Origin: Pontibacter populi
GTDB taxonomy: Bacteria > Bacteroidota > Bacteroidia > Cytophagales > Hymenobacteraceae
Length of the DNA: 64,000 nt
Assembly (NCBI RefSeq): GCF_019336435.1
Contig: NZ_JAHWXQ010000002.1
Coordinates: 1,116,001 to 1,180,000 of the forward strand
Direction: 5' to 3'
Shown piece by piece: positions 8,727 to 17,900 of this stretch. The notes beneath the pieces were generated by a model. That model was not told the origin of the DNA and did not search any database. It saw nothing but the letters and a program-made list of their open reading frames with translations. The position numbers and the translations under genes are program-made. Position 1 is the stretch's first letter. Every line of letters begins with the position of its first letter.

Positions 8727-10239
8727 AGTCGTCTTCCTCTTCTTCTCCAAATTTTGGCATGGTAAACATGCCGCTCAGCAGGTCTTTAAACTGTAACCCG
8801 GTGCTTAAACGGCTCTTGCTTAGCTGACTGTGTTCGGCCAATCCATGAAGGGCAAATTCCATCATAAAAAGCTTTTCGTCGCCTTTGGCTTTGGGTTGCT
8901 GCTTCTCTATAAGCTCCGTTAAACCGGGTATGCTTTGCAGGTTTTTCTTGTAATCCGAGGCAGGCGCGTCGTTCAAAATATCTATCGTATTTCCGTCGCC
9001 AAACCAGTCGGTTATCTTTTTATAGACATTGCCGTCTTTTGCTTTCTTAGCCTTATCCGGATCCGGGAAATACTTCAGAAACTGTGTACGGATCGCTTTG
9101 CCCATCAGCACTTGTGCCACGTGCCCGGCTCCCTCCTGCTCGCCTTCGTAAACCAGTTCTACCTTACCTGTTACCGAAGGTATCGTATTCAGGAAATCAG
9201 ACACCCGCACATAGGTCGTTTTTTCGCCATTCAGCAAAGCACGACGCTCAGCTGCACTTAGCAGATTTTCGAAAGCCGATATTGTAAGTCGTGCCGACAC
9301 GCCGCTTTTAGGATCTACATATTCGCTTTCACGAGCTTCAAAAGCAACCTGCTCAATCAGGTCGCCGATAATGTCGTTGGTTTTTACCAGCTCACTCTGC
9401 CCCTCTTTAACCCTGGCTTCCTGCAACGTAATTTTCTTACCGGTCTCAATTGTTTTAGGGTAGTGCGTGATGATCTGCGAATCGATACGGTCTTTGAGCG
9501 GCGTAACGATAGAGCCACGGTTGGTATAATCTTCAGGGTTGGCCGTGAACACAAACTGTATATCGAGCGGCATACGCACCTTAAAACCTCGGATCTGGAT
9601 ATCACCTTCCTGCAGAATATTGAACAACGAAACCTGAATACGCGCCTGCAGATCGGGTAACTCGTTTATCACGAAAATGCCTCGATGCGAGCGCGGTATC
9701 AGCCCAAAATGGATCACACGTTCATCAGAATATGGCAGTTTCATAGTTGCCGCTTTTATCGGGTCGGCATCACCAATCAAGTCGGCAACCGACACATCGG
9801 GTGTAGCCAGTTTTTCGGTATAACGGTCGTTGCGGTGCAGCCAGCTAACTGGTGTATCGTCGCCGTGTTCATGGATCAGGTCTTTGGCATAACGCGAGAG
9901 TGGCTGCAACGGGTCGTCGTTCAGTTCCGATCCTTGTACCACCGGGATGTACTCATCCAGCAGGTCAATCATCTGGCGGGCAATCCGGGTTTTGGCCTGC
10001 CCGCGCAAACCCAACAGGTTAATGTGGTGCATGGAAAGTATAGCCCGCTGCATATCCGGAATTACCGTTTCCTCATATCCCCAAATGCCAGGAAAAACGT
10101 CTTCTTTGTTCTGCAGCTTTTCGATAAGGCTGCGGCGCAGTTCCTGCTTCACCGATTGCGGTTCGTAGCCGGTTGCTTTCAGTTGCCCCAGTGTTTTTAT
10201 TTTCAGTAAGTTCTCTGCTGGTATGTCTTTATAGTTCAT
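8722..10239 (-). CDS. MoxR-type / magnesium-chelatase-like AAA+ ATPase
   Basis: A 505-residue AAA+ ATPase of the MoxR/ChlI-like group. I place the start at the ATG at 10239 (MNYKDIPAEN); an upstream start at 10260 would add only seven residues. A Walker-A-like GLRGQAKT is at residues 77-84, Walker B 'GIFVINELPDL' at about 187-197, then 'FVFTANPEDY' (sensor 1) and 'RIDSQIITHYP'. A C-terminal tail of acidic residues (GEEEEDDF) closes the protein. The VWA gene upstream on the same strand is its likely partner; MoxR/VWA pairs act as metal-insertion or protein-remodelling chaperones. The client is unknown. Confidence 0.85.
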   Translation of the reverse strand: MNYKDIPAENLLKIKTLGQLKATGYEPQSVKQELRRSLIEKLQNKEDVFPGIWGYEETVIPDMQRAILSMHHINLLGLRGQAKTRIARQMIDLLDEYIPVVQGSELNDDPLQPLSRYAKDLIHEHGDDTPVSWLHRNDRYTEKLATPDVSVADLIGDADPIKAATMKLPYSDERVIHFGLIPRSHRGIFVINELPDLQARIQVSLFNILQEGDIQIRGFKVRMPLDIQFVFTANPEDYTNRGSIVTPLKDRIDSQIITHYPKTIETGKKITLQEARVKEGQSELVKTNDIIGDLIEQVAFEARESEYVDPKSGVSARLTISAFENLLSAAERRALLNGEKTTYVRVSDFLNTIPSVTGKVELVYEGEQEGAGHVAQVLMGKAIRTQFLKYFPDPDKAKKAKDGNVYKKITDWFGDGNTIDILNDAPASDYKKNLQSIPGLTELIEKQQPKAKGDEKLFMMEFALHGLAEHSQLSKSRLSTGLQFKDLLSGMFTMPKFGEEEEDDF

Positions 10240-10293
10240 TCTTTTATAGTTGAATGGCACTTGAATTGTTTAATTGATGGACGGTTCTTTTAT

Positions 10294-10390
10294 CTGAATC
10301 AGGATTTACAGAATTAAAGGATTAGCAGGATTTAAACTTTCTTACCTTTTAACTTCACTAACTCTATAACTCTCTAACTCCTAAACTTTA
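10294..10390. repeat. AATCCTG-type repeat followed by TTAGAAAG minisatellite
   Basis: 10294-10334 is an inverted copy of the dispersed AATCAGGATTTACAG-type repeat; 10335-10390 is the TTAGAAAG-type minisatellite, ending exactly in the VWA gene stop codon at 10388. They fill the gap between the two genes of the AAA/VWA pair. Confidence 0.6.
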
Positions 10391-11488
10391 GAAGCTTTTC
10401 TTTCGGTTTTGGCCGTAGTCGCGGAACACGAGGTGGCCGAGGCCTTTCAGCGAACTATAGTAGGCCTGCCCGTTATTCACTTTTGTAAATTCATCTACGA
10501 ACTGCTGCAGGTATGGGTCTGATGCGATCATAAAGGTGGTGATCGGAATCTTCAGGCGACGGCATTGTGCAGCCAGATTCAGTGTTTTATTGACCACTTT
10601 CCTGTCCAGGCCAAAGCTGTTCTTATAGTAGTTCAAGCCTATTTTGAGGCAGGTTGGTTTCCCGTCGGTTATCATAAATATCTGCTTGTTCGGTGTCTTT
10701 CGTTTCCGCAGAATATCCATGGCCAACTCTAAACCGGCAACTGTGTTTGTGTGGTAAGGACCAACTTCCAGGTAAGGCAAATCCTTCACTTCTATTTGCC
10801 AGGCATCGTTCCCGAAAACTATAATATCCAGTGTGTCTTTCGGATATTTTTGTTTGATGAGTTCGGCGAGCGCCATCGCAACTTTTTTGGCTGGTGTAAT
10901 GCGGTCTTCGCCATACAGGATCATGGAGTGCGAAATGTCGATCATCAGCACCGTAGATGCCTGTGTTTTATGCTCGGTTTCCGTTACTTCCAGGTCCTGC
11001 TCGGTTAGCCTGAACTCGCCAAGTCCATGATTTACCTGCGCATTCCGGATAGATTCTGTCATGGAGATTTGCTCCAGGGCATCTCCAAAACGGTATTCAC
11101 GCTGGTCGGTACTTGCTTCTTCGCCAATGCCGGTATGTGGCGTAGCATGGCTGCCTTGTCCTCCTTTCTTAAGCTTTCCGAAAATCTCTTCAAGGGCGCT
11201 GCGTCGTATGCCCTGCTCGCTTTTAGCAGTTAAGCTAAAGCTTCCACGCTCCTGCGGATTCTCATCCAGATACCCTTTCTTTTTCAGGTCTTCTATAAAA
11301 TCGCCGATGCCATATTCATCGCTTGTCAGGTTATATTGTTTATCTAAGGAGCTGAGCCAGGCAAGTGCTTCGGCCACATCGCCGGAGCTTATAGTTACCA
11401 ACTGCAGGAAAATCTTAAGCAGCGTTTCAAAGGTCGGCTTTTCATCTTCCGGCGGAATAAATTCTGCAAATCTGTACCCTAAAGCCAT
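10388..11488 (-). CDS. VWA domain-containing protein, MoxR partner
   Basis: A 366-residue protein whose C-terminal half is a von Willebrand A domain. The MIDAS metal site is intact: D-x-S-x-S as Asp184, Ser186, Ser188 (DISHS) and 'MITDGKP' further on. The N-terminal 170 residues are helical and charged with a Gly/His-rich linker (KKGGQGSHATPHTGIG). No signal peptide. It is first in the AAA/VWA pair, 148 bases upstream of the ATPase, and likely recruits or delivers a client to it. Confidence 0.85.
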   Translation of the reverse strand: MALGYRFAEFIPPEDEKPTFETLLKIFLQLVTISSGDVAEALAWLSSLDKQYNLTSDEYGIGDFIEDLKKKGYLDENPQERGSFSLTAKSEQGIRRSALEEIFGKLKKGGQGSHATPHTGIGEEASTDQREYRFGDALEQISMTESIRNAQVNHGLGEFRLTEQDLEVTETEHKTQASTVLMIDISHSMILYGEDRITPAKKVAMALAELIKQKYPKDTLDIIVFGNDAWQIEVKDLPYLEVGPYHTNTVAGLELAMDILRKRKTPNKQIFMITDGKPTCLKIGLNYYKNSFGLDRKVVNKTLNLAAQCRRLKIPITTFMIASDPYLQQFVDEFTKVNNGQAYYSSLKGLGHLVFRDYGQNRKKSF

Positions 11489-11815
11489 AGTTGTAAAATG
11501 TATATGTAGTATAACAACGGAATGTATCTAATGTTCTGTATACGAGTTTTATCTCCTCATTATGGCGCGAGCGTCTTCGCTCGTGACCAACTATAGTTGG
11601 GCCTCTGGCTCGTTAATACCCATTCTTTAAGTAGCTTTCTGCTATAAGTAGGTTCCCACAAGAGTTTTAACTCTACAAAATCAAAGTGGCCGGAGGCCAC
11701 CCGATACTAAAACACGAGCGAAGACGCTCGCGCAATACCTTTTACGTAAACCAGGTAAAACAAAAAAGGCAGGCTGCTGATGCAACCTGCCTTTTTCTAT
11801 AATTTAACAGTTGGG
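11489..11815. repeat. Intergenic repeat element bordered by inverted hairpins
   Basis: No gene. The sequence 11562-11585 (GGCGCGAGCGTCTTCGCTCG and flank) recurs inverted at 11713-11737, enclosing about 130 bases with a perfect AACTATAGTT (11589-11598) and a GTGGCC/GGCCAC hairpin near 11687-11701. Each border is itself a hairpin (GCGAGC/GCTCGC). Single border copies occur at 41223-41245 and 52922-52946. Confidence 0.6.
11763..11796 (-). terminator. Rho-independent terminator of the acyl-ACP desaturase gene
   Basis: Stem AAAAAGGCAGG (11763-11773) with CCTGCCTTTTT (11786-11796), 12-base loop, T tract on the minus strand. The structure would work in both directions. Confidence 0.8.
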
Positions 11816-12796
11816 TTAGTAAGCTATCCAGCGGAACTTGTATTCTAGTTCAGGAACTTTCATGCGGTCAGCTACACGCTTTAAACGGGCTGGCAATGCC
11901 ATTACATAATCGCGGGCACGCTCACCGGCTTCGTTCAGGCCAGTTAATGTTTCGATCTTCCACTCTTTAATCAGGCCGTCCAGGATATCGGTATAGTCTG
12001 CTGAAGTGTAAACTCCTAAACGCTGGGCCGCATCTGTAAAGTGACCAAATGTTTTACCAAGATCAACACCAAGCTCACGCATATAGTGAGCAGGCATCAC
12101 GATTTTTTTACGCATCATGTCTTCAAAAGCCAGCATCATTTCGTTTGCGTCGGCTTCAAAAATCTTACCCACAAATGCTTTGTATGCTTTTGCGTGGCGC
12201 GCTTCGTCGGAAGCAACATGGCCGCAAAGTTTTGCCAGCACGTTATCGCCTTCTTTTTTAGCCAGCTGCGCTACACGGCGGTGCGAAATATTGGTTGCTG
12301 TCTCCTGGAAAGAGGTATAAACAAACGAACGGTAAGGATCATTGTCTGTCATCAGGTCGAAACCATCTGCGATCAGGTATTGCGTAGACGCTTCCATTTC
12401 GCGCATGTTAATACGGCCACTCAGGTACAGGTAACGGTTCAGCACATCGCCATGACGGTTCTCTTCAGCCGTCCAGGCACGGTTCCAGCGCATCCATGGT
12501 CCGTTCGGGTCCTGCGGTAAACCATCAATAGTCATCAGCCAGCTTTCGTAAGTAGGAAGTGCTTCTTCTGTTATGGTATCTCCTACCAACACAGCAAGCA
12601 GGTCATAAGAAAGATCGCTCGCACGTTCGCGAAGAAGTTTGATCTCACTCAGGAAATTATCAAGCGTAGCGTCCGGTAAAAGGTCTGCCGGTTGCCAGCT
12701 TTCTTCTACAGTTTTAAGAAGTTCAGTGATCTTTTCACTGACAAAATCTTCCATCCATTTTATTACTTCTACTCTTGAGGCGACTGCTGATATCAT
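11816..12796 (-). CDS. Acyl-ACP desaturase (soluble diiron type)
   Basis: A 326-residue ferritin-like diiron desaturase that introduces a double bond into saturated acyl chains on acyl carrier protein, related to plant stearoyl-ACP desaturases and bacterial DesA1/2. The two E-x-x-H iron motifs are clear: EENRH at 111-115 and DEARH at 197-201, with further Glu ligands in the 78-80 (EEAL) and 165 (FQET) regions. It is soluble, needing ferredoxin-type electrons. With the membrane desaturases at 53-56 kb it gives this organism two chemically distinct ways to make unsaturated lipids. Confidence 0.9.
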   Translation of the reverse strand: MISAVASRVEVIKWMEDFVSEKITELLKTVEESWQPADLLPDATLDNFLSEIKLLRERASDLSYDLLAVLVGDTITEEALPTYESWLMTIDGLPQDPNGPWMRWNRAWTAEENRHGDVLNRYLYLSGRINMREMEASTQYLIADGFDLMTDNDPYRSFVYTSFQETATNISHRRVAQLAKKEGDNVLAKLCGHVASDEARHAKAYKAFVGKIFEADANEMMLAFEDMMRKKIVMPAHYMRELGVDLGKTFGHFTDAAQRLGVYTSADYTDILDGLIKEWKIETLTGLNEAGERARDYVMALPARLKRVADRMKVPELEYKFRWIAY

Positions 12797-12819
12797 GTTT
12801 TGGTGCTTATATTAAAGAT

Positions 12820-12827
12820 CAAATATA
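12820..12827 (-). promoter_or_regulatory. Candidate -7 box for acyl-ACP desaturase
   Basis: On the minus strand TATATTTG (TAnnTTTG consensus) lies 24 bases before the start codon; a TTG (CAA at 12849-12851 on the plus strand) sits 21 bases further upstream as a possible -33 element. Confidence 0.4.
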
Positions 12828-12991
12828 CTGATTAATGCGAAAAAATGGCAAGCGAGTTAACAATTAGTTAATCAGGTAGTAAGCTTACCTTTTGCCTCTA
12901 TCTAAGAGTCTACGAAAAAAATGAAAAGTGTTTAACGTAGAAAACCCATAAAAAATAGAACAGTATATATAATCTTTTAATTCCTTGATTT

Positions 12992-13936
12992 TTATTTCCC
13001 ATACCTAAGCCTGAGGTAAAGATCTCTTACGGCGTTCAGCTTTATTTGCTTGTTATTCAGTATACTGATCAGGTTGTAAACGATGCCCGGTCGTGCTATC
13101 TGTTCCCGTAACAGCTTCAGAAATTGTGCTGTTTCTGTAAAATGATTAGTAAGGTAAGCGTGTCGGGTTTCGTACTGCAACCGTTTTATTAGAGCGCTTT
13201 TTTCTGATGGCTTTTTTACCAGCATAGCCGCTTTTTCGCACACCCTGATAGTTGACTGCAACATCCGGCCCTCCGAACTATAGAATTTCTGCGACAACGA
13301 ATGCTGATGTAAGCGGCGTTTTGTAGTTACTTCGGGCAAGTACTTATAGTTCCAATTGCGGGCGGAGCGAACCCAGAAATCAAAGTCCTCATACGCCAGT
13401 GTTTCATCGTAGCCATTTAGCTCTTCCAGAACTTTCCGGCGCATCATCATCGTGGGCGGGCAAATAAAATAGCGGCCTACTACTTCCGAAAAAACATTGC
13501 CATCCGGAGCTGCCTTAAACTTCTGGCTGTGGTAGTGCAGGTGCTCCGAATTATCATTTATATACGCAGCATCTGAATAAACTACACCGCATGATTGATC
13601 TGACTTCATAAAAGCTTCCACCTGTTTTTCCACTCTATCAGGTAGCAGGACATCATCCGTCGCGAAATCAATTACAAACTCCCCTTTGGAAGCACGCCAG
13701 CCCATATTAAAAGCTTTGCAGTTGCCCACATTTTTGCCAGTGCTGATAAACCTAAATTGAGGATATTTTTGGATGTATTCCTGTATGATTGCAGGGCTGT
13801 TATCCGTACTCATATCATCAACCACAATCAGCTCCAGGTTTAGATATGTCTGTGCCACCACCGAGTCCAGTGCTTCTTTTAGAAACCGTTCGTGGTTATA
13901 GCAAAGGCAGATGATAGTAACGAGGGGTTGCGGCAT
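12992..13936 (-). CDS. Glycosyltransferase family 2
   Basis: A 314-residue GT-A fold glycosyltransferase, presumably transferring a nucleotide-activated sugar to a surface polysaccharide or lipid carrier. The N-terminus 'VTIICLCYNHERFLKEALDSVV' and 'LIVVDDMSTDNS' are the GT2 signature; the metal-binding acidic motif is in 'VIDFATDDVLLPDR' and the acceptor-side motif ED appears in 'YEDFDFWVR'. No membrane segment. It is not in an evident polysaccharide cluster; repeat block A lies directly upstream, beginning with a perfect AACTATAGTT touching the start codon (13937-13946). Confidence 0.9.
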   Translation of the reverse strand: MPQPLVTIICLCYNHERFLKEALDSVVAQTYLNLELIVVDDMSTDNSPAIIQEYIQKYPQFRFISTGKNVGNCKAFNMGWRASKGEFVIDFATDDVLLPDRVEKQVEAFMKSDQSCGVVYSDAAYINDNSEHLHYHSQKFKAAPDGNVFSEVVGRYFICPPTMMMRRKVLEELNGYDETLAYEDFDFWVRSARNWNYKYLPEVTTKRRLHQHSLSQKFYSSEGRMLQSTIRVCEKAAMLVKKPSEKSALIKRLQYETRHAYLTNHFTETAQFLKLLREQIARPGIVYNLISILNNKQIKLNAVRDLYLRLRYGK

Positions 13937-14039
13937 AACTATAGTTTACAGCTTGCTAAATTAAGGATTTATAGTTAGTTGTTTTATAGTTGGTGTAATG
14001 TGATGATGTGTAGAGATGTTGTTTGCAATAGTGCTATAG

Positions 14040-14745
14040 TTCCTATCTGTCATTTCGAACAAAGTGAGAAATCTATCTCAGCTTTTAGCTAACTATAGTT
14101 AAAACTGGAACCAAGGCTTCTTTCTATAGCCACTACCAATCCTAAGAGCTCTACTCACCTATCGTTTCAATTTAGCTTTGGTGCCCTCACGGCCGGGAGG
14201 CCCCGTCTTCTGGCATCGCGCTGCGCGAATCTCTTTTGCTCCTATCGTCGCAATGGCTGCGCCACCAGATATTCACAAGGCGCTCAACCCAAAGACTGAG
14301 AAATTTGGCATAGCTATATTTTGTCTATAGTTGGAGCTGGTAAGCTTCGAACTTTTATCGTGGTTGTAGTTTCAAAGGGACAGGTGAACCTGTCCTTTTA
14401 GAGGTGTAACTATAGCTATGGGAGTAATTGTCCCCTTGAGGGGACTATAGGGGTGTTAAGACCTCAACTATAAAACTACAACCTAAACTACAACTATAGT
14501 CGAAATTCCCCTCTCGGGAGGGGTAGTGGTGGGTTAAAACGCGAACTATAAAACTATAGCCTTAACTATAGCAATAACGGAAAAGCTCCCCGCCTTAGAT
14601 AATGAGGGGGTTGGGGGTGGTTGGATTACGCCAGCTATAGAGCTATAGCAACTACTACTACAATTCTTGTCCCTGCCGGGCCAGTTGAGTTACAAACTCA
14701 ACACCATAGTTAGACGCGGGTTGCAAACCCGCGCCAGCATCAACT
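14040..14745 (+). repeat. Composite hairpin repeat block A (module order 1 to 11)
   Basis: A 0.7-kb non-coding array of short modules, each repeated in blocks B, C and D. Modules: 1 (14049-14082, TCATTTCGAA start), 2 (14107-14150), 3 (14179-14223, GGCCGGGAGGCC hairpin), 4 (14277-14312), 5/6 (14339-14397, GGACAGGTGAACCTGTCC hairpin), 7 (14428-14460, GTCCCCTTGAGGGGAC hairpin), 8 (14503-14540, CCCCTCTCGGGAGGGG hairpin), 9 (14579-14630), 10 (14663-14704, GTTGAGTT/AACTCAAC hairpin), 11 (14713-14740, GCGGGTT/AACCCGC hairpin). Linkers such as AACTATAAAACTATAG separate modules 7-10. Flanking genes are divergent here, unlike blocks B and C. The rest of 13937-14905 holds scattered CTATAG motifs and the upstream region of the next gene. 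Confidence 0.8.
14053..14083 (-). promoter_or_regulatory. Reserved: module 1 hairpin-like end of block A
   Basis: Module 1 of block A begins TCATTTCGAAC and ends ATCTATCTCAG. The same sequence closes block B (41901-41935), block C (49235-49273) and opens block D (63231-63264), so it marks one constant end of the composite element. No regulatory role is demonstrated; it is listed because it defines the element boundary. Confidence 0.3.
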
Positions 14746-14852
14746 ATACAACTATACCCCCTCAACTATTTCCCCAATTAAACCAGTAATTCTGCCTCTC
14801 TGCCGATTTTTATTTATAGTTGGTCTAAAGCAATTTTATGCTGAGATTCTCT

Positions 14853-14883
14853 TTTGTATATTCACCTTGACTAACTATACTTT
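14853..14883 (+). promoter_or_regulatory. Candidate promoter of the amidohydrolase fusion gene
   Basis: TTTG at 14853-14856 and TACTTT at 14878-14883 are separated by 21 bases, approximating the Bacteroidota -33/-7 pair. A transcript starting near 14890 would exclude the in-frame ATG at 14867 and supports the ATG at 14906. Confidence 0.4.
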
Positions 14884-14905
14884 CCTGTTCAAAATCAGTA
14901 CTAAC

Positions 14906-17900
14906 ATGAAGAAACCACTACCCCTGAACATAGGCGGCTGGAAGAAAAACCTGCTTCTGCTATGCTCGCTGGGCTTGTTACTGGAGCCAACGATGGCCCA
15001 GGAGGCAGCCAAACCTAAAAAAGCCGACACTAAAAAAGAGGAGAAAAAAGATCTTCCCCTGGAAGGTGCCCGCAAAATAAACATCAACACTTCCGAAGGC
15101 TCATGGCTGGCATTGGATGTGAGTCCGGATGGCAAGCAGATCATTTTCGATATGCTCGGCGACCTGTACCTGCTGCCTATAACAGGAGGTAAAGCAACAC
15201 AGCTTACTGACGGAATGGCTTTCGATACACAGGCGCGTTTCAGCCCGGATGGTAAGTCTATTGTGTTTGTTTCGGATAGAGATGGCTCGGACAACGTTTG
15301 GACGATGGAGCTGGCAACCAAAAAACCAAAGCAGATCAGTAAAAGCAAGAACGAAAATTTCTTCTCTGCCGAGTGGACGCCGGATGGTGAATACCTGGTA
15401 GCTTCTAAAGGCCGTCGTAACCTGAAACTGCACCTTTACCATAAAGACGGCGGCACAGGTATACAGCTTATCAATAAGCCTGAAACCATGAAAACGGTGG
15501 AACCGGCTTTCGGCAAAGATGGCCGCTACATCTGGTTCTCACAGCGTAACGGAGCCTGGAACTATAACGCCCAGTTACCGCAGTACCAGCTGGCCACGTT
15601 CGACCGTCAGACTGGTGAGATCAGCAGCAAATCATCACGCTATGGATCTGCCTTTACTCCTACCCTTTCTCCGGATGGAACCTGGCTGGTGTATGGTACA
15701 CGCCATAACAACCAAACTGGTCTAGTTGCCCAGAACCTGAAAACCGGCGAAGAAAAATGGCTGGCTTACCCGGTACAACGCGACGAGCAGGAATCTATAG
15801 CGCCGCTTGGTGTGTTGCCTGCCATGTCGTTCACGCCGGATAGTAAGGAGCTTATCGCGTCTTACGGCGGTAAAATCCACAGAATTCCTGTGGCTGGCGG
15901 CCCTGCTTTGGAAATTCCTTTCCAGGTAAACACCGAGATCGCAGTTGGCCCGCAGCTGGACTTCAAATACCCGATCAAGGATGATAAAATGATGACCGTA
16001 ACACAACTACGTGACGCAGCTGTGTCGCCGGATGGAAAACGTGTTGCATTTACTGCCCTTGACAGGCTTTATGTAATGGATTTACCGAACGGTACACCAA
16101 AACGCTTAACGGATCAGGACTTTACACAGGCACAGCCAACGTGGTCTCCGGATGGTAAAACACTAGCTTACGTTACCTGGCACGAGAAAAACGGTGGCGC
16201 TATTTATAAAACAAGCGCGAACGGCAAAGGCAAACCAACTAAACTGACTCAGGAAAATGCTGTGTTCCAGGAGCCGGTATTTACACCGAACGGAGAGCGT
16301 ATTGTATTTGCGAAAGGTTCTGCACAGTCTTACAGAGAAGATCCGGGACCGGGTGCATTTGATGCCCGCCAGACTATAAACTGGATACCTGCCAAAGGTG
16401 GTCAGAGCACGTTTGTTACCAATGCAGGCGTAGGTGCAAACCCGCACTTCGTAAAGGGCGACGACCGTATTTACCTGTTCAACTATTCTGAAGGCCTAAT
16501 TTCTATCCGTTGGGATGGTACCGACAAAAAATCATACCTAAAAGTAAAAGGTATTACCACGTTTGGAACAGTGAACGGCGATGGCGTGATGGAAGAAATG
16601 TGCCACATGCTGCACCAGAACGAACGTGAGCCACAGCAACTGCCTTCAAACGCGACGGTGTTAATAAAAGCACCAGTTGGCGACAAAGCACTGGCACTCA
16701 TTAACAACGAAATTTATGTAGTAACTATACCGGTTATTGGTGGCGAAACGCCAACTATATCGGTAGCTGATGTGGCTTCGTCGCAGTTCCCGAGCTGGAA
16801 ATTAACGGAGATCGGCGGACAGTTCCCAAGCTGGTCTGCAGATGGTAAAACTGTTTACTGGTCAATCGGTAATGGTTTCTTTGCTTATAACCTGGATGAA
16901 GCCAGAGCGAAGAAAGAGGAAATGGACCTGGCTGCTGAGAAGAAAAAAGATGCACCAGTAGTTAAAGCCGACAGTGCCAATGCCGAAAAAGAAGCTATCG
17001 TTATAGAAGGTTACAAGCCGAAAGAAACCAAAATTGCGATACAGGTTCCACGTGATATTCCGCAGGGTATTGTGCTACTGCAGGGTGCACGCATTATTAC
17101 CATGAACGGCAATGAGGTGATCGAGAACGGCGACATACTGGTAGAGAACAACCGCATTAAAGCTGTTGGTAAATCAGGTTCGTTAACTGTACCGCAGGGT
17201 GCTAAAATTGTAGATGTAAAAGGCAAAACTATAACGCCTGGTTTTGTAGATACACACTCGCACATGTGGCCGCGCTGGGGTGTGCATACCAACCAGGTGT
17301 GGATGTATGCCGCTAACCTGGCTTACGGTGTAACCACTACCCGCGACCCGCAAACCGGAACAACAGACGTACTTACTTACAGCGACCTGGTAGATGCCGG
17401 TAAAATGGTTGGCCCAAGAGTTTACTCAACAGGTCCTGGTGTGGGTTTCTGGTCTTATAACCTGAAGAGCCTGGAGCAGACAAAGAATGTGTTGCGCCAG
17501 TACTCTGAATACTATAACACCAAAACTATAAAGATGTACCTGGTGGGTAACCGCCAGCATCGCCAGTGGATCATTATGGCCGCTAAAGAGCAGGGCTTGC
17601 TACCAACTACAGAAGGCGGCCTTGATTTTAAACTGAACATGACCCAGGCCATAGATGGTTACCCGGGCCACGAGCACTCTTTCCCGATCTACCCGCTTTA
17701 CAAAGATGTAGTTGATTTTGTAGCCAAAACTAAAATGGCTTACACTCCTACCCTGCTGGTATCGTATGGCGGACCGTGGGCTGAGAATTACTACTATGCA
17801 ACAGAGGATGTAGTAGGCGATAAAAAACTGAACTACTTTACGCCTAAGCCGGAGTTAGATGCAAAGGCACGCCGCAGACCAGGTTGGTTCACGAAAGATG

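Noticed and set aside
14040-14745. CRISPR-like array in block A
   Set aside because: Modules are all different from each other and spacing is irregular; no cas genes nearby.
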